Below, in pieces: positions 1 through 8,993 of a stretch of 64,000 bases of DNA. The stretch spans positions 62,001-126,000 of the forward strand of contig JACJXR010000003.1 of the NCBI GenBank assembly GCA_020636505.1. The letters run 5' to 3'. Under the pieces are notes generated by a model. It made no database searches. It had not been told where the DNA came from and worked only from the letters and a program-made list of their open reading frames with translations. The number at the start of each line of letters is the position of its first letter. Position 1 is the first letter of the stretch. Position numbers and translations under genes: made by a program. The stretch is from Chitinophagales bacterium (lineage in GTDB: Bacteria > Bacteroidota > Bacteroidia > Chitinophagales > Chitinophagaceae).

Positions 1-1
1 G

Positions 2-592
2 GAAAATACATTGCCCAAAAGCTGGATACATCCTAAAACAGACCACGTAAATATCAAAGCTATTCATAAAGCTTACGGGAACGTTCCTCTAAAGACATTC
101 CCCTTTATGGATGCAAAAGTTAAGCGTTATTATCAACAGGCTAAAGGTGTCAGATCTGTTTCTGTACTAAACTACTTTGAGTATAATAAGGCAGAAGTAA
201 AGGATATTATTCAAAAAGAACTTGGTTGGAGAGATTACGGCGGTAAGCATTATGAAAGTATCTGGACAAGATTCTATCAGGGGTATATTTTGCCGGAAAA
301 ATTTAAGATCGATAAGCGCAAGGCGCATTTGAGTGATCTGATATTTAGTAAGCAAATCACAAAAGACCAAGCTATTGAAGAATTGGCAAAGCCAATTTAT
401 GATAAAGAGGTATTCAAGCAAGATTATGAATTTGTATTGAAGAAATTTGGGTTCACAGAAACTGAGTTTCAGGACATAATGAAACAGCCCCCGAGAAGTC
501 ATTATGATTTTGATCATGAGATGCCTATTGACAAACGCTATCCACTATTAAAACCAATAAAGAAATTGTACAGGCTTTTATTTCCTGCATAA
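2..592 (+). CDS. N-acetyl sugar amidotransferase, WbpG/PseA type (C-terminal part)
   Basis: The reading frame is open to the left edge, so this is the 3' part of a gene (about 197 codons visible) and the TTG at 11 is not a real start. The visible sequence (WIHPKTDHVNIKAIHK near the start; Y-rich, charged C-terminus ending KKLYRLLFPA) resembles the C-terminal half of the WbpG-type N-acetyl sugar amidotransferases; the ATP-binding PP-loop would lie upstream. Known members use ammonia to turn an acetamido group on a nucleotide sugar into an acetamidino group. The assignment is strengthened by the next two genes, HisH- and HisF-like proteins that supply ammonia to this enzyme in LPS clusters. Spacing to the next gene is 2 bp, so they are co-transcribed. 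Confidence 0.78.
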   Translation, partial: ENTLPKSWIHPKTDHVNIKAIHKAYGNVPLKTFPFMDAKVKRYYQQAKGVRSVSVLNYFEYNKAEVKDIIQKELGWRDYGGKHYESIWTRFYQGYILPEKFKIDKRKAHLSDLIFSKQITKDQAIEELAKPIYDKEVFKQDYEFVLKKFGFTETEFQDIMKQPPRSHYDFDHEMPIDKRYPLLKPIKKLYRLLFPA

Positions 593-594
593 CT

Positions 595-1212
595 ATGATA
601 GCAATAATTAACTACGGCCTAGGCAACCTAACATCTATAAAAAACATGTGTAAGCGTTTGAGTATAGACGCTACAATTACCGATGATGTAGATGTAATTA
701 AAAACGCTTCACATTTATTATTGCCCGGAGTGGGGCATTTTAAAAAGGGCATGGCCAATCTGCACGAGTCTGGTTTAAGGATTACAATAACAGAGGAAGT
801 TATTGAAAGAGGTAAGCCAATTTTGGGCATATGTTTAGGTGCACAATTGCTAACGAAACACAGTGAAGAAGGAGATGTTGACGGACTTGGTTGGGTTGAT
901 GCCAATACAGTCCGTTTTGATGCAGAAAGATTGGGTAAACTCCCAATACCACATATGGGATGGTCAGATATCAAGGTAAGAGAGGGCTGCTCTCTTTGGG
1001 AGGGGTTGCCTGAAGATCCCAGGTTTTACTTTGTTCATGCATACCATTTTAAATTTGAAAAAGAGGAAGAAATAGCAGCGACATCATTATATGGCTATGA
1101 GTTTGCCTGTGCATTCCAAAAAGAGAATATATTTGGTGCGCAATTTCATCCTGAAAAAAGCCATAAGTTCGGGATGAAGGTATTAGAGAACTTTAATAAA
1201 GTAGGTGGATAG
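595..1212 (+). CDS. hisH: HisH-like glutamine amidotransferase (LPS amidination)
   Basis: Class I glutamine amidotransferase of the HisH family, 205 aa, the usual length. Motifs: N-terminal IINYGLGNLTSIKNMC, the nucleophile elbow GICLGAQLL with the catalytic Cys, and the C-terminal QFHPEKS with the catalytic His and Glu. It would hydrolyse glutamine and pass ammonia through the partner HisF-like barrel. No other histidine biosynthesis genes are present and it lies between a WbpG-like amidotransferase and a WbpBDE set, so I infer it acts in sugar amidination rather than in histidine synthesis. It begins 2 bp after the previous stop and is followed after 5 bp by the hisF-like gene. Confidence 0.88.
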   Translation: MIAIINYGLGNLTSIKNMCKRLSIDATITDDVDVIKNASHLLLPGVGHFKKGMANLHESGLRITITEEVIERGKPILGICLGAQLLTKHSEEGDVDGLGWVDANTVRFDAERLGKLPIPHMGWSDIKVREGCSLWEGLPEDPRFYFVHAYHFKFEKEEEIAATSLYGYEFACAFQKENIFGAQFHPEKSHKFGMKVLENFNKVGG

Positions 1213-1217
1213 CCGAT

Positions 1218-1967
1218 ATGAGAAGAATAAGAGTCATACCTGTATTATTGTATAAGAATGGTGGGTTGTACAAAACAATTAAGTTTAAAAACCCTACATA
1301 TATAGGTGACCCTATTAACGCAGTAAAGATATTTAACGAAAAGGAGACAGATGAGCTTGTTCTACTCGATTATAATGCTTCATTAGATAAGAGAGGGATT
1401 AATTATAAAGCGATCGAAGAAATAGCCGGCGAGGCATTCATGCCTATGGCATATGGTGGTGCTATTAAGTCGCTTGATGATGCGAAGCGTGTTTTTGACT
1501 GCGGTTATGAAAAAGTGGTTTTGAACTCTGTGCTTCACACAGATTTGAGTCTTATAGAAAAAGTAGGTAGTATATATGGTGCACAGGCAGTGGTTGGCAG
1601 TATAGATTTTAAAAAAAATATTCTAGGAAAGTTTAAGGTGTATGCTGCATCAGGATCGAAAAATACAGGAGAGGATACCGTAGTATGGGCAAAAAAACTA
1701 CAAGAGCATGGAGTAGGTGAAATAATGATAAACAGTATAGATAGAGATGGTACATGGATGGGCTATGATCTAGATATGGTTAAAAAAGTATCTGATAGTA
1801 TAAGTGTCCCACTAATTGTATGTGGAGGTGCAGGATCAATACAAGACTTTAAAGATGCAGTTGTGTCAGGAGCTTCAGCTGTAGCTGCAGGGAGCATGTT
1901 TGTTTATCAGAAAAAAGGCATGGGCGTATTAATAAGCTTCCCAGCAGAAAGTATTTATTCATCTTAA
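1218..1967 (+). CDS. hisF: HisF-like cyclase subunit (LPS amidination)
   Basis: 249-aa TIM barrel of the HisF family. It keeps the N-terminal MRRIRVIPVLLYKNGGLYKT, an ELVLLDYNAS segment (HisF usually has LDI.A), the phosphate-binding MAYGGAIKS and VCGGAGSIQDF loops, and ASAVAAGSMFVYQ near the C-terminus. Divergence from true HisF (for example LLYKNGGLYKT in place of LDVKDGRVVKG) fits the HisF2 branch that works with WbpG in LPS clusters. With the HisH-like protein it forms the ammonia-producing synthase; the acceptor is the WbpG-type enzyme encoded immediately upstream. A 27-bp gap precedes the oxidoreductase gene. Confidence 0.88.
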   Translation: MRRIRVIPVLLYKNGGLYKTIKFKNPTYIGDPINAVKIFNEKETDELVLLDYNASLDKRGINYKAIEEIAGEAFMPMAYGGAIKSLDDAKRVFDCGYEKVVLNSVLHTDLSLIEKVGSIYGAQAVVGSIDFKKNILGKFKVYAASGSKNTGEDTVVWAKKLQEHGVGEIMINSIDRDGTWMGYDLDMVKKVSDSISVPLIVCGGAGSIQDFKDAVVSGASAVAAGSMFVYQKKGMGVLISFPAESIYSS

Positions 1968-1994
1968 TATTTAGAAACAATAAAGAACAAGTAT

Positions 1995-3005
1995 ATGAAA
2001 TCTGATTTCAGATTCGGATTGATAGGTTGTGGACGAATAGCTAATAGGCATGCTGAGCATATCAGTAATCAAGGTACGCTTGTAGCGGTTTGCGATATAG
2101 TAAAAGAAAGGGCAGACGAATTAGCCGAAAAGTATAATGCCAAAGCATATTATGATGTAGAGGACTTATTGGCGAACGAAACGGATATTGATGTAATATC
2201 TATTTGCTCACCTAATGGCCTTCATGCTGAGCATAGTATTAATGCTTTGAAAGCCGGGTTTAATGTATTATGCGAAAAGCCACTTGCAACGAATGTGCAC
2301 GATTGCGGAGAAATGATAAAAGTTGCAGAGCAGCATAACAAGAGGCTGTTTGCAATTAAGCAAAACAGGTTTAACCCTCCTGTAGCAGCAGTAAAACAGG
2401 CTATAGATGAAGGTAGGCTGGGTAAGATTTATAGCATACAGCTAAGCTGTTTTTGGAATAGAAATCCACAGTATTATGAAAACTCCTGGAAGGGAACTAA
2501 AGATCTTGATGGCGGGACATTATATACTCAGTTCTCTCACTTTGTAGATCTATTGTATTGGATGGTAGGCGATGTTAAAAATGTAAGAGCATTTACACAT
2601 AACTATGACCATCAGGGTATAATTGACTTTGAAGATACAGGAGCGGTAATACTGGAGTTTTACAATGGAGCTATCGGTACTATTAATTATACTGTTAATA
2701 GCTACAGTAAAAATATGGAGGGGTCGTTGACTATATTTGGTGAGAAGGGAACTGTAAAAATTGGTGGACAATACTTAAATGAGCTAGAATACCAGAATAT
2801 TGAAGATTTTAAGTTTGAAAACCTGCCTGAAGGCAACAAGCCAAATACATACGGTACTTACCAAGGTTCAATGTCTAACCATGATCTGGTATATAGTAAC
2901 CTTATTGATGTATTGTCAAATAACGCAGCTATCTCTACAAGTGCATTCGAAGGGCTAAAGACTGTTGAGATTATTGATAAAATATATTCAGCAGCTAATA
3001 AGTAA
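1995..3005 (+). CDS. Gfo/Idh/MocA family oxidoreductase, WbpB/WlbA-like
   Basis: 336-aa NAD-dependent oxidoreductase. The N-terminal Rossmann fold starts FRFGLIGCGRIANRHAEH (GxGxxA-type), and the family signature CEKPLATN carries the conserved Lys of EKP. The C-terminal domain contains NSWKGTKDLDGG and QFSHFVDLLYW, typical of the WbpB/WlbA group. Those enzymes oxidise C3 of UDP-GlcNAc uronic acid to the 3-keto sugar, which is then aminated and acetylated. The next two genes encode exactly those activities (acetyltransferase and DegT aminotransferase), supporting synthesis of a UDP-2,3-diacetamido-2,3-dideoxy uronic acid. No WbpA dehydrogenase or WbpI epimerase is in the window; they are probably upstream. 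Confidence 0.85.
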   Translation: MKSDFRFGLIGCGRIANRHAEHISNQGTLVAVCDIVKERADELAEKYNAKAYYDVEDLLANETDIDVISICSPNGLHAEHSINALKAGFNVLCEKPLATNVHDCGEMIKVAEQHNKRLFAIKQNRFNPPVAAVKQAIDEGRLGKIYSIQLSCFWNRNPQYYENSWKGTKDLDGGTLYTQFSHFVDLLYWMVGDVKNVRAFTHNYDHQGIIDFEDTGAVILEFYNGAIGTINYTVNSYSKNMEGSLTIFGEKGTVKIGGQYLNELEYQNIEDFKFENLPEGNKPNTYGTYQGSMSNHDLVYSNLIDVLSNNAAISTSAFEGLKTVEIIDKIYSAANK

Positions 3006-3007
3006 AT

Positions 3008-3466
3008 ATGGGAGAGCCGACATTATACCAATCTAAGATTGTGAATGTAGACTTTGGTGAAAATGTCAAAGTTGTAGAGCCTGTAAATGTATATGGATGT
3101 AAGATAGGTAGTGGTTGTTTTATAGGCCCGTTTGTAGAGATACAAAAAGATGTATCAATCGGTGATAGAACGAAAATTCAGTCTCATGCATTCGTATGTG
3201 AGTTGGTGACTATTGGACAAGATTGTTTTATTGGACATGGTGTAATGTTTATTAACGATCTGTTTCAAAAAGGAGGTCCTGCAAGAGGCGATAAGAATTT
3301 ATGGAAAGAAACACATATTGGTAATCATGTGTCTATCGGGTCAAATGCTACAATATTACCTGTTACTATTTGTGATAACGTTGTAATAGGTGCAGGAGCG
3401 GTAGTTACCAAGAATATTACTGAAGCGGGTGTATACGCAGGTAACCCTGCAAAAAAAATCAAATAA
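3008..3466 (+). CDS. Hexapeptide-repeat N-acetyltransferase, WbpD/WlbB-like
   Basis: 152-aa left-handed beta-helix acyltransferase. Hexapeptide turns are visible throughout (KIGSGCFIGPFVEI, VSIGDRTKI, VTIGQDCFIGHGVMF, IGNHVSIGSNATI, NVVIGAGAVVTKNI) and the usual ending AGVYAGNPAKKI is present. The His in the FIGHGVMF turn is a candidate catalytic or acetyl-CoA-site residue. Its place between WbpB-like and WbpE-like genes argues that it acetylates the 3-amino group of UDP-GlcNAc3NA. It starts 2 bp after the oxidoreductase stop and ends 5 bp before the aminotransferase. Other sugar O- or N-acetyltransferases of the same fold cannot be excluded from sequence alone. Confidence 0.85.
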   Translation: MGEPTLYQSKIVNVDFGENVKVVEPVNVYGCKIGSGCFIGPFVEIQKDVSIGDRTKIQSHAFVCELVTIGQDCFIGHGVMFINDLFQKGGPARGDKNLWKETHIGNHVSIGSNATILPVTICDNVVIGAGAVVTKNITEAGVYAGNPAKKIK

Positions 3467-3471
3467 ATTTT

Positions 3472-4575
3472 ATGCAAGTTCCATTTGTAGATCTGAAAAT
3501 TCAGTATCAGAGTATAAAAAATGAGATTGACACTGCTATAGCAGATGTCATAGACAATACCGCTTTTATAAAGGGAAAATACGTTAGTGCATTTGAGAGG
3601 CAGTTTGCTGAATTGTATGGTGTGAAACATGTGATAAGTTGTGCCAATGGCACAGACTCCTTGTATATTATTATGAGGATGTTGGGGATAGGTTCAGGTG
3701 ATGAAGTTATCACAGCTGCAAATAGCTGGATATCAAGTTCGGAAACAATTGCCCAAACAGGTGCGAAGCCAGTTTTTACAGATCCTGACGATGAGCTGAT
3801 GAGCATGAGTGCCGAAGCTGTACTAAATGCCATAACGCCCAATACAAAGGCTGTTATGGCAGTACATTTGCACGGGCAGATGACTGATATTGAGGGGATA
3901 GAGAAGCTTTGTAAAGAAAAGGGGCTCTACCTCATTGAAGATTGTGCACAGTCGCACTTTTCTGAAATGAATGGTAGACGTGCAGGGACAATTGGTATTG
4001 CCGGAAGTTTCAGTTTTTATCCTGGTAAAAATTTAGGAGCATACGGAGATGCAGGATGTATCATTACAAATGATGACGAACTGGCTGAAAAATGCAGGAT
4101 GTATGCCAATCATGGCGCGCTAAAAAAACATCACCATAAGATAGAAGGACTAAATAGCAGAATGGATGGTATACAAGCTGCTGTTCTGTGTGCAAAACTT
4201 CCTCATATATTAAAATGGACAGACCAAAGAATAGCAAACGCTGCATTATACAATAAATACCTTGATGGTATTAATGAGATAAGAATACCCAAAGTAAGGC
4301 CTAGCTCAAAGCATACCTATCATATATACATGATTAGAGCTGAGAGAAGGGATGAACTACAGAACTTCTTGAACGATAAGGGTGTAGCAACTACAACGCA
4401 TTATCCAACTGCATTGCCCAATCTTCCGGCGCATAGCTATTTAGGGTATAAGCCATCAGATTTCCCTGTTGCTACGCAGTTAGAAAGGGATATTCTTTCG
4501 CTACCTATGTATCCGGAACTAGAGGAGGATGCTATTAAGTATGTAGCAGAGCAGATACGAGCATTTTACAACTAG
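3472..4575 (+). CDS. DegT/DnrJ/EryC1 aminotransferase, WbpE/WlbC-like
   Basis: 367-aa PLP-dependent sugar aminotransferase. Recognisable blocks: VPFVDLKIQYQSIKNEI at the N-terminus, ANGTDSLYI (PLP phosphate binding), EDCAQSHF (Asp that contacts the pyridine nitrogen), SFYPGKNLGAYGDAG with the Schiff-base Lys, and HYPTALPNLPAHSYLGY near the C-terminus. Family members transfer an amino group from glutamate to a keto sugar; in this operon the likely substrate is the 3-keto uronic acid made by the WbpB-like enzyme. Translation is tightly coupled to the neighbours (5-bp gap before, 1-bp gap after). Confidence 0.88.
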   Translation: MQVPFVDLKIQYQSIKNEIDTAIADVIDNTAFIKGKYVSAFERQFAELYGVKHVISCANGTDSLYIIMRMLGIGSGDEVITAANSWISSSETIAQTGAKPVFTDPDDELMSMSAEAVLNAITPNTKAVMAVHLHGQMTDIEGIEKLCKEKGLYLIEDCAQSHFSEMNGRRAGTIGIAGSFSFYPGKNLGAYGDAGCIITNDDELAEKCRMYANHGALKKHHHKIEGLNSRMDGIQAAVLCAKLPHILKWTDQRIANAALYNKYLDGINEIRIPKVRPSSKHTYHIYMIRAERRDELQNFLNDKGVATTTHYPTALPNLPAHSYLGYKPSDFPVATQLERDILSLPMYPELEEDAIKYVAEQIRAFYN

Positions 4576-4576
4576 T

Positions 4577-5719
4577 TTGTTGGAATTTTCAGGTAAGACA
4601 ATAATTATTCTTTCTCAGCAGGATTGGGGAAAAATGTTTATTTCAAAGCATCATTATGCATTGGCTTTGTCGCGAATGGGTAATGATGTTTATTATATAA
4701 ATGGGCCTAACCGAACAGAAGAATATAAATCAGGTGAGGTGAGAATAGCCGAGACTAACTTTCCTAATCTGTATTCTGTAACTCATAAATTGTACTATCC
4801 GTTAATCATTAAGCATAAAGCGGAATGGCTGCATAAAATGCTCCTTAAAAAGCATATTAGTAATATCCTGAATGCAATAGGTAAAAAAGTTGATCTTGTT
4901 TGGTCATTTGATATATCTAATACAATGGCTTTAAGTGCATTCCCGGAAGATACATTGAAGATATATATGCCTGTGGATAATCCTACAACAAAGTCCGGGA
5001 TTAAAGCTGCTGATACAGCAGATTTAATACTGTCAGTTACAAATGAAATTTTGGAACAATACAGCCAATACAATACCAAACGGGTGTTCTTAAACCATGG
5101 TGTGCTTTCTGATTTTATCAGCGATGATAGTGTAATAAATGAAAGTCATAATATAAAAGTCGGACTATCTGGAAACTTTCTTCGAAAGGATATTGATTGG
5201 CATACTTTGACTGATATCATTACATCACATAAAGACATAGAGTTTAATTTTTGGGGAGCTATTGATGCAAGAAATGCAAATCTGGCAGACGACTTTAAGC
5301 CTAATCCTGCCATTGAAAAAGTAATGGCTATGGATAATGTTGTTATACATGGAGCTGTAGACCCATTTACATTAGCTCATGAATTGAAAAAGATGGATAT
5401 GTTCCTGATCTGCTATGACATTAATAAAGATCATAGCAAGGGAACTAATTATCATAAGGTATTGGAATATTTGGCGACTGGTAAGGTTGTTGTGTCAAAC
5501 AATATTACGACTTATTCAGAGTTGCCCGGTTTGGTAGAGATGCCGGTTGAGAGAAATAATACTAAGCTTCCAGAGCTGTTTTCAAAAGTACTGAGTCAGC
5601 TACAAGCGTATAACAGCAACGAAAAAAGGGAATATCGAATAGCATATGCCCGTTCGCATACCTATCAAAGTAATATAAACAAAGTAGCACAGCTACTCAC
5701 ATCAGCACAAGCAAGTTGA
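4577..5719 (+). CDS. Glycosyltransferase, GT4-like
   Basis: 380-aa protein with the two-domain layout of GT-B glycosyltransferases. The first half has IIILSQQDWGKMFISKHHYALAL and the second half has a nucleotide-sugar site, GTNYHKVLEYLATGKVVVSNN, with the usual glutamate in EYLA. The start is a TTG one base after the upstream stop; an alternative TTG follows at 4580 and there is no ATG nearby, so the exact start is uncertain. Donor and acceptor sugar cannot be read from sequence. It lies in the middle of the polysaccharide operon and ends 1 bp before the next glycosyltransferase. Confidence 0.75.
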   Translation: MLEFSGKTIIILSQQDWGKMFISKHHYALALSRMGNDVYYINGPNRTEEYKSGEVRIAETNFPNLYSVTHKLYYPLIIKHKAEWLHKMLLKKHISNILNAIGKKVDLVWSFDISNTMALSAFPEDTLKIYMPVDNPTTKSGIKAADTADLILSVTNEILEQYSQYNTKRVFLNHGVLSDFISDDSVINESHNIKVGLSGNFLRKDIDWHTLTDIITSHKDIEFNFWGAIDARNANLADDFKPNPAIEKVMAMDNVVIHGAVDPFTLAHELKKMDMFLICYDINKDHSKGTNYHKVLEYLATGKVVVSNNITTYSELPGLVEMPVERNNTKLPELFSKVLSQLQAYNSNEKREYRIAYARSHTYQSNINKVAQLLTSAQAS

Positions 5720-5720
5720 T

Positions 5721-6923
5721 ATGAAGATATGTATTATCTCAGACCAGCATTTATGTGCCAACCCTAGAGTTTGGAAGGAAGCCAAGACACTTTCTGATAA
5801 TCATTACGAAGTAGTAGTTGTTACACAATTTACTAGCGCTTCTCAATATGAGAAAGATAGAGAGATTCTTGAACACTATAATATACATGCACAATACAAA
5901 TCAGGATTAAACCTTATTCCCGGACAAGTTTCTGTATTTAAACTTCTTTATTATAAGTTAAGGAGAAGGGCTGCTATTATTTTTAAGAAGCTTGGTGTGG
6001 AGCTTAAATATCTAATAAGCTATTCACCCAATGATATATATAAGGCAGCAAAAAGAGAAAATGCTGATTTGTATATCGCTCATGTAGAATGTGGGTTTTA
6101 TGCAGGCAAGAAATTAGTAAGTGATAGCAAGCTTGTAGCATTTGATCTGGAAGATTGGCATTCAAGAGACTATCTTATCCAATCCCGTCCAGTTAACACA
6201 TTGTCAAAGTTAGAGTCGTTTGGTTTGCACAATGGCGTTTATTTTACCTGCCCATCACAAAGCATGAGTGACGCTATTTTTGATGCATATGGTAAAAGAC
6301 ATCCTGAGGTCATATATAACGGGTTCCTTATTGAAGATTATGATGAAACTCAAACAACGGGAAATGATAAACCTTCTTTAGTTTGGTTTTCACAGACAAT
6401 AGGTGCAGGCAGAGGTGTCGAAAAAATTGTTGATGTATTACATGATATTAGGGAACCCTTGTCATTGAATCTTATCGGTAATTGCTCTGTTGATTATGAA
6501 GATTTTTTGAAAGGAGAGTTCCCTTTTGAATTAGGACATGAGTTGAGAATAATACCTCCTGTTAAGCATTACGAACTTCACAAAATGCTGTGCAGGTATG
6601 ATATTGGCTTAGCGCTGGAGCATAAAGATGCTGATAATAAGCGCACAACTGTATCAAATAAAATGCTACAGTATTTGCAAGCCGGGCTAAAAGTATTTGC
6701 TACAGATACAGATGGGCAGTTAGAAATTGCTAAGAAGTTCCCTGAAGTAGTAAAAACAGTTCCAGCAGATAAAACTGATAAGTGGTCTATTGTATTAAGC
6801 GGTTTGCTTCAGCATACAGATTATTCAAGAAAAGATATTGTTGAAAGACATGACAAGGAGTTTTCCTGGGAAGCACAGGAGTCTAAATTGTTAACCTTAG
6901 TGAAGAAGGCGCTTAATGGCTAA
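5721..6923 (+). CDS. Glycosyltransferase, GT4-like
   Basis: 400-aa GT-B type protein. The start MKICIISDQHLCANPRVWKEA is typical of a group of Bacteroidota glycosyltransferases (CANPRVxKEA), and the C-terminal domain has VSNKMLQYLQAGLKVFATDT, equivalent to the conserved E/Q-x7 donor-binding region. A likely catalytic-domain linker contains LVWFSQTIGAGRGVEKIVD. Specificity is unknown. The 3' end overlaps the start of the polysaccharide deacetylase gene by 8 bp, indicating translational coupling. Confidence 0.75.
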   Translation: MKICIISDQHLCANPRVWKEAKTLSDNHYEVVVVTQFTSASQYEKDREILEHYNIHAQYKSGLNLIPGQVSVFKLLYYKLRRRAAIIFKKLGVELKYLISYSPNDIYKAAKRENADLYIAHVECGFYAGKKLVSDSKLVAFDLEDWHSRDYLIQSRPVNTLSKLESFGLHNGVYFTCPSQSMSDAIFDAYGKRHPEVIYNGFLIEDYDETQTTGNDKPSLVWFSQTIGAGRGVEKIVDVLHDIREPLSLNLIGNCSVDYEDFLKGEFPFELGHELRIIPPVKHYELHKMLCRYDIGLALEHKDADNKRTTVSNKMLQYLQAGLKVFATDTDGQLEIAKKFPEVVKTVPADKTDKWSIVLSGLLQHTDYSRKDIVERHDKEFSWEAQESKLLTLVKKALNG

Positions 6924-7710
6924 GATGCCTCCAATAGCGATGTTGCATCATGTGAGTGATGATGTTGCTTTGAATGGACTTGGGAGATGGTGCGTAAGTC
7001 ATGAAAAATATCTTCAGCTATTAAACTTTATTGAAGAGAATGATTACAGAACTGTCACTTTTGAAGATTTGGTTGAAGGAGGTTATAGCAGATCTAAAAG
7101 TGTGATACTCACATTTGATGATTGTCCAAAAGAACTTTTGTCTTTTGCTGTACCAGAGCTCTTAAGGAGAAATATGAAGGCTGTGTTTTATATGCCTACA
7201 GCGTATATAGGCGGGTATAATGAGTGGGATGTGCAAGAAGCTAGACCTAAGACAGATTTGATGAGTGAGGATGATATTAGAGGGTTAGTCGCATCGGGTA
7301 TGGAAATAGGATCTCATGCTCACAAGCATATTGAGTTGGAATATGAAACTGAAGATGACGCCTACCGTGCTTTGTATACAAGTAAAAAGATACTGGAAGA
7401 AATAATAGATAAGAAAATCCTTACTGTAGCATATCCTTATGGTTCCGTTCCTAAAAACCACATAAATATTGCAAAACGCTTAGGCTTTGTCTATGGGTTG
7501 AGTGTGTATAATCCCATTGTTTCAAAGTACAGTATCCGCAGATGGATATTTGACAATGATGACACAGCGGCTACTATGAGAGAAAAAATGTCTGTGTTTT
7601 ACAGTATGCAAAGATGGTGGTATGATAAATGGTTTGTATGGAGTAAGCAAGTGCCTAGGTATATGTATAGAAAATATTCAGGCCTAAAATCTATTGCTAG
7701 AAAGAAGTAA
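6916..7710 (+). CDS. Polysaccharide deacetylase (NodB homology domain)
   Basis: 264-aa carbohydrate esterase family 4-type protein without signal peptide. Conserved motifs are in order: TFDD (catalytic base and metal Asp, about residue 67), EIGSHAHKH (metal-binding His pair) and VAYPYGS. These enzymes remove N- or O-acetyl groups from glycans; here I infer action on a lipid-linked or nucleotide-linked precursor in the cytoplasm because no export signal is visible. The C-terminal 60 residues are Trp/Tyr-rich and basic (RWWYDKWFVWSKQVPRYMYRKY), perhaps for membrane association. It overlaps the preceding gene by 8 bp and ends 3 bp before the next. Confidence 0.85.
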   Translation: MAKMPPIAMLHHVSDDVALNGLGRWCVSHEKYLQLLNFIEENDYRTVTFEDLVEGGYSRSKSVILTFDDCPKELLSFAVPELLRRNMKAVFYMPTAYIGGYNEWDVQEARPKTDLMSEDDIRGLVASGMEIGSHAHKHIELEYETEDDAYRALYTSKKILEEIIDKKILTVAYPYGSVPKNHINIAKRLGFVYGLSVYNPIVSKYSIRRWIFDNDDTAATMREKMSVFYSMQRWWYDKWFVWSKQVPRYMYRKYSGLKSIARKK

Positions 7711-7713
7711 GAA

Positions 7714-8988
7714 ATGAAGCGAGTCCTGATAATATCACCTCATTTTCCTCCATCAAACCTAGCTGCAGTTCATAGATCAAGATTGTTTGCACAACATCTC
7801 CCATCGTTCGGTTGGGAACCAATAATACTTACCGTTCATGAAAAGCACTATGAGGAAAAACATGACTGGAACCTTGTAAAGCTACTTCCTGAAAATTTGA
7901 GAATTGAAAAAGTTGACGCATACAAATTGACGAATCCCCGTATTATTGGTGATATTGGTTTGCGTGCGTTCTTTCAATTATATAGACGAGCAAAGGAGTT
8001 GGTAAAAAAAGAAAAACTTGATTTTGTATATATACCGATCCCTTCTTTTTATGTAGCACTTATAGGGCGAATGCTACATAGGAGTACTGGAGTTAAGTAT
8101 GGGATAGATTTTATAGACCCTTGGGTACATCCCTTTCCTAATAGTAAAACCTCACTTAGGCACAAACTTAGTGAGACTATTGCGAAAGTATTAGAACCAA
8201 TAGCTGTTAAAAATGCATCTGTAATTACAGGTGTTGCAGAAGGGTATTACAAAGGGGTATTTGATCGTAATCCTCACTTGAATGAAACATGTATAGCAGG
8301 AGCTATGCCATATGGAGGAGAGAAAGCAGACCATGAAAAGGTAGCTGAAATAGGACTGAAGCCATATTTGTTTCAAAAAAATAGTAATAAGATACAGCTG
8401 GTATATGCAGGTGCAATGTTGCCTAAGGCATATGAACCTTTAAGAATGATTTTTGAGGCTATACGAGACAATAGAGCGTTGTTTAATGACCTGGAAATAC
8501 ATTTTATTGGTACAGGTAGCAGACCAACAGACCCTGAGAGCTATAATATTAAACCTCATGCAATAGAGTTTGGTTTGTGGGATGAGGTGGTTTATGAATA
8601 TCCGGCACGGATTCCTTATTTAGATGCGTTGGTACATCTTGACGCTGCGAATGGAGTTTTTATCCTGGGCAGTACTGAGCCTCATTATACTCCGTCAAAA
8701 GTGTACCAAGGTGTATTGTCAGGAAAGCCAATTCTGGCATTGTTGCATAAAGACTCAACTGCATTGAAAGTTTTGAATAATACTAATGCAGGCATAGGTT
8801 ATGCATTTGATCCTAATAAGCTCGAGTTAATATCAGAAGATTTTGAAAATCTTTTCCAGTCGTATAGTAAGTTTGTTTCAAAGTTCGATGTTGCAGATGT
8901 GAATTTAGCAGCTTTTGATGCCTATAGCGCGCGTAGCGTTACTGATATGCTCGCAACATTGTTTGATAAAGCGATCGTAAAGAATTGA
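7714..8988 (+). CDS. Glycosyltransferase, GT4-like
   Basis: 424-aa protein starting MKRVLIISPHFPPSNLAAVH, a typical beginning of GT4-like proteins in Bacteroidota capsule clusters. It has a central FIDPWVHPFPNSK segment and a C-terminal YTPSKVYQGVLSGKPILALLH, where S-K-x-Y-x(3)-L-SGKP matches the donor-binding helix of this group. No transmembrane segments are evident. It follows the deacetylase gene by 3 bp and precedes the next glycosyltransferase by 5 bp. The linkage formed is unknown. Confidence 0.75.
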   Translation: MKRVLIISPHFPPSNLAAVHRSRLFAQHLPSFGWEPIILTVHEKHYEEKHDWNLVKLLPENLRIEKVDAYKLTNPRIIGDIGLRAFFQLYRRAKELVKKEKLDFVYIPIPSFYVALIGRMLHRSTGVKYGIDFIDPWVHPFPNSKTSLRHKLSETIAKVLEPIAVKNASVITGVAEGYYKGVFDRNPHLNETCIAGAMPYGGEKADHEKVAEIGLKPYLFQKNSNKIQLVYAGAMLPKAYEPLRMIFEAIRDNRALFNDLEIHFIGTGSRPTDPESYNIKPHAIEFGLWDEVVYEYPARIPYLDALVHLDAANGVFILGSTEPHYTPSKVYQGVLSGKPILALLHKDSTALKVLNNTNAGIGYAFDPNKLELISEDFENLFQSYSKFVSKFDVADVNLAAFDAYSARSVTDMLATLFDKAIVKN

Positions 8989-8993
8989 GCTGA

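Noticed and set aside
595..1967. Histidine biosynthesis genes
   Set aside because: HisH and HisF stand without other his genes and beside WbpG/WbpB-like genes; a role in sugar amidination is more likely.
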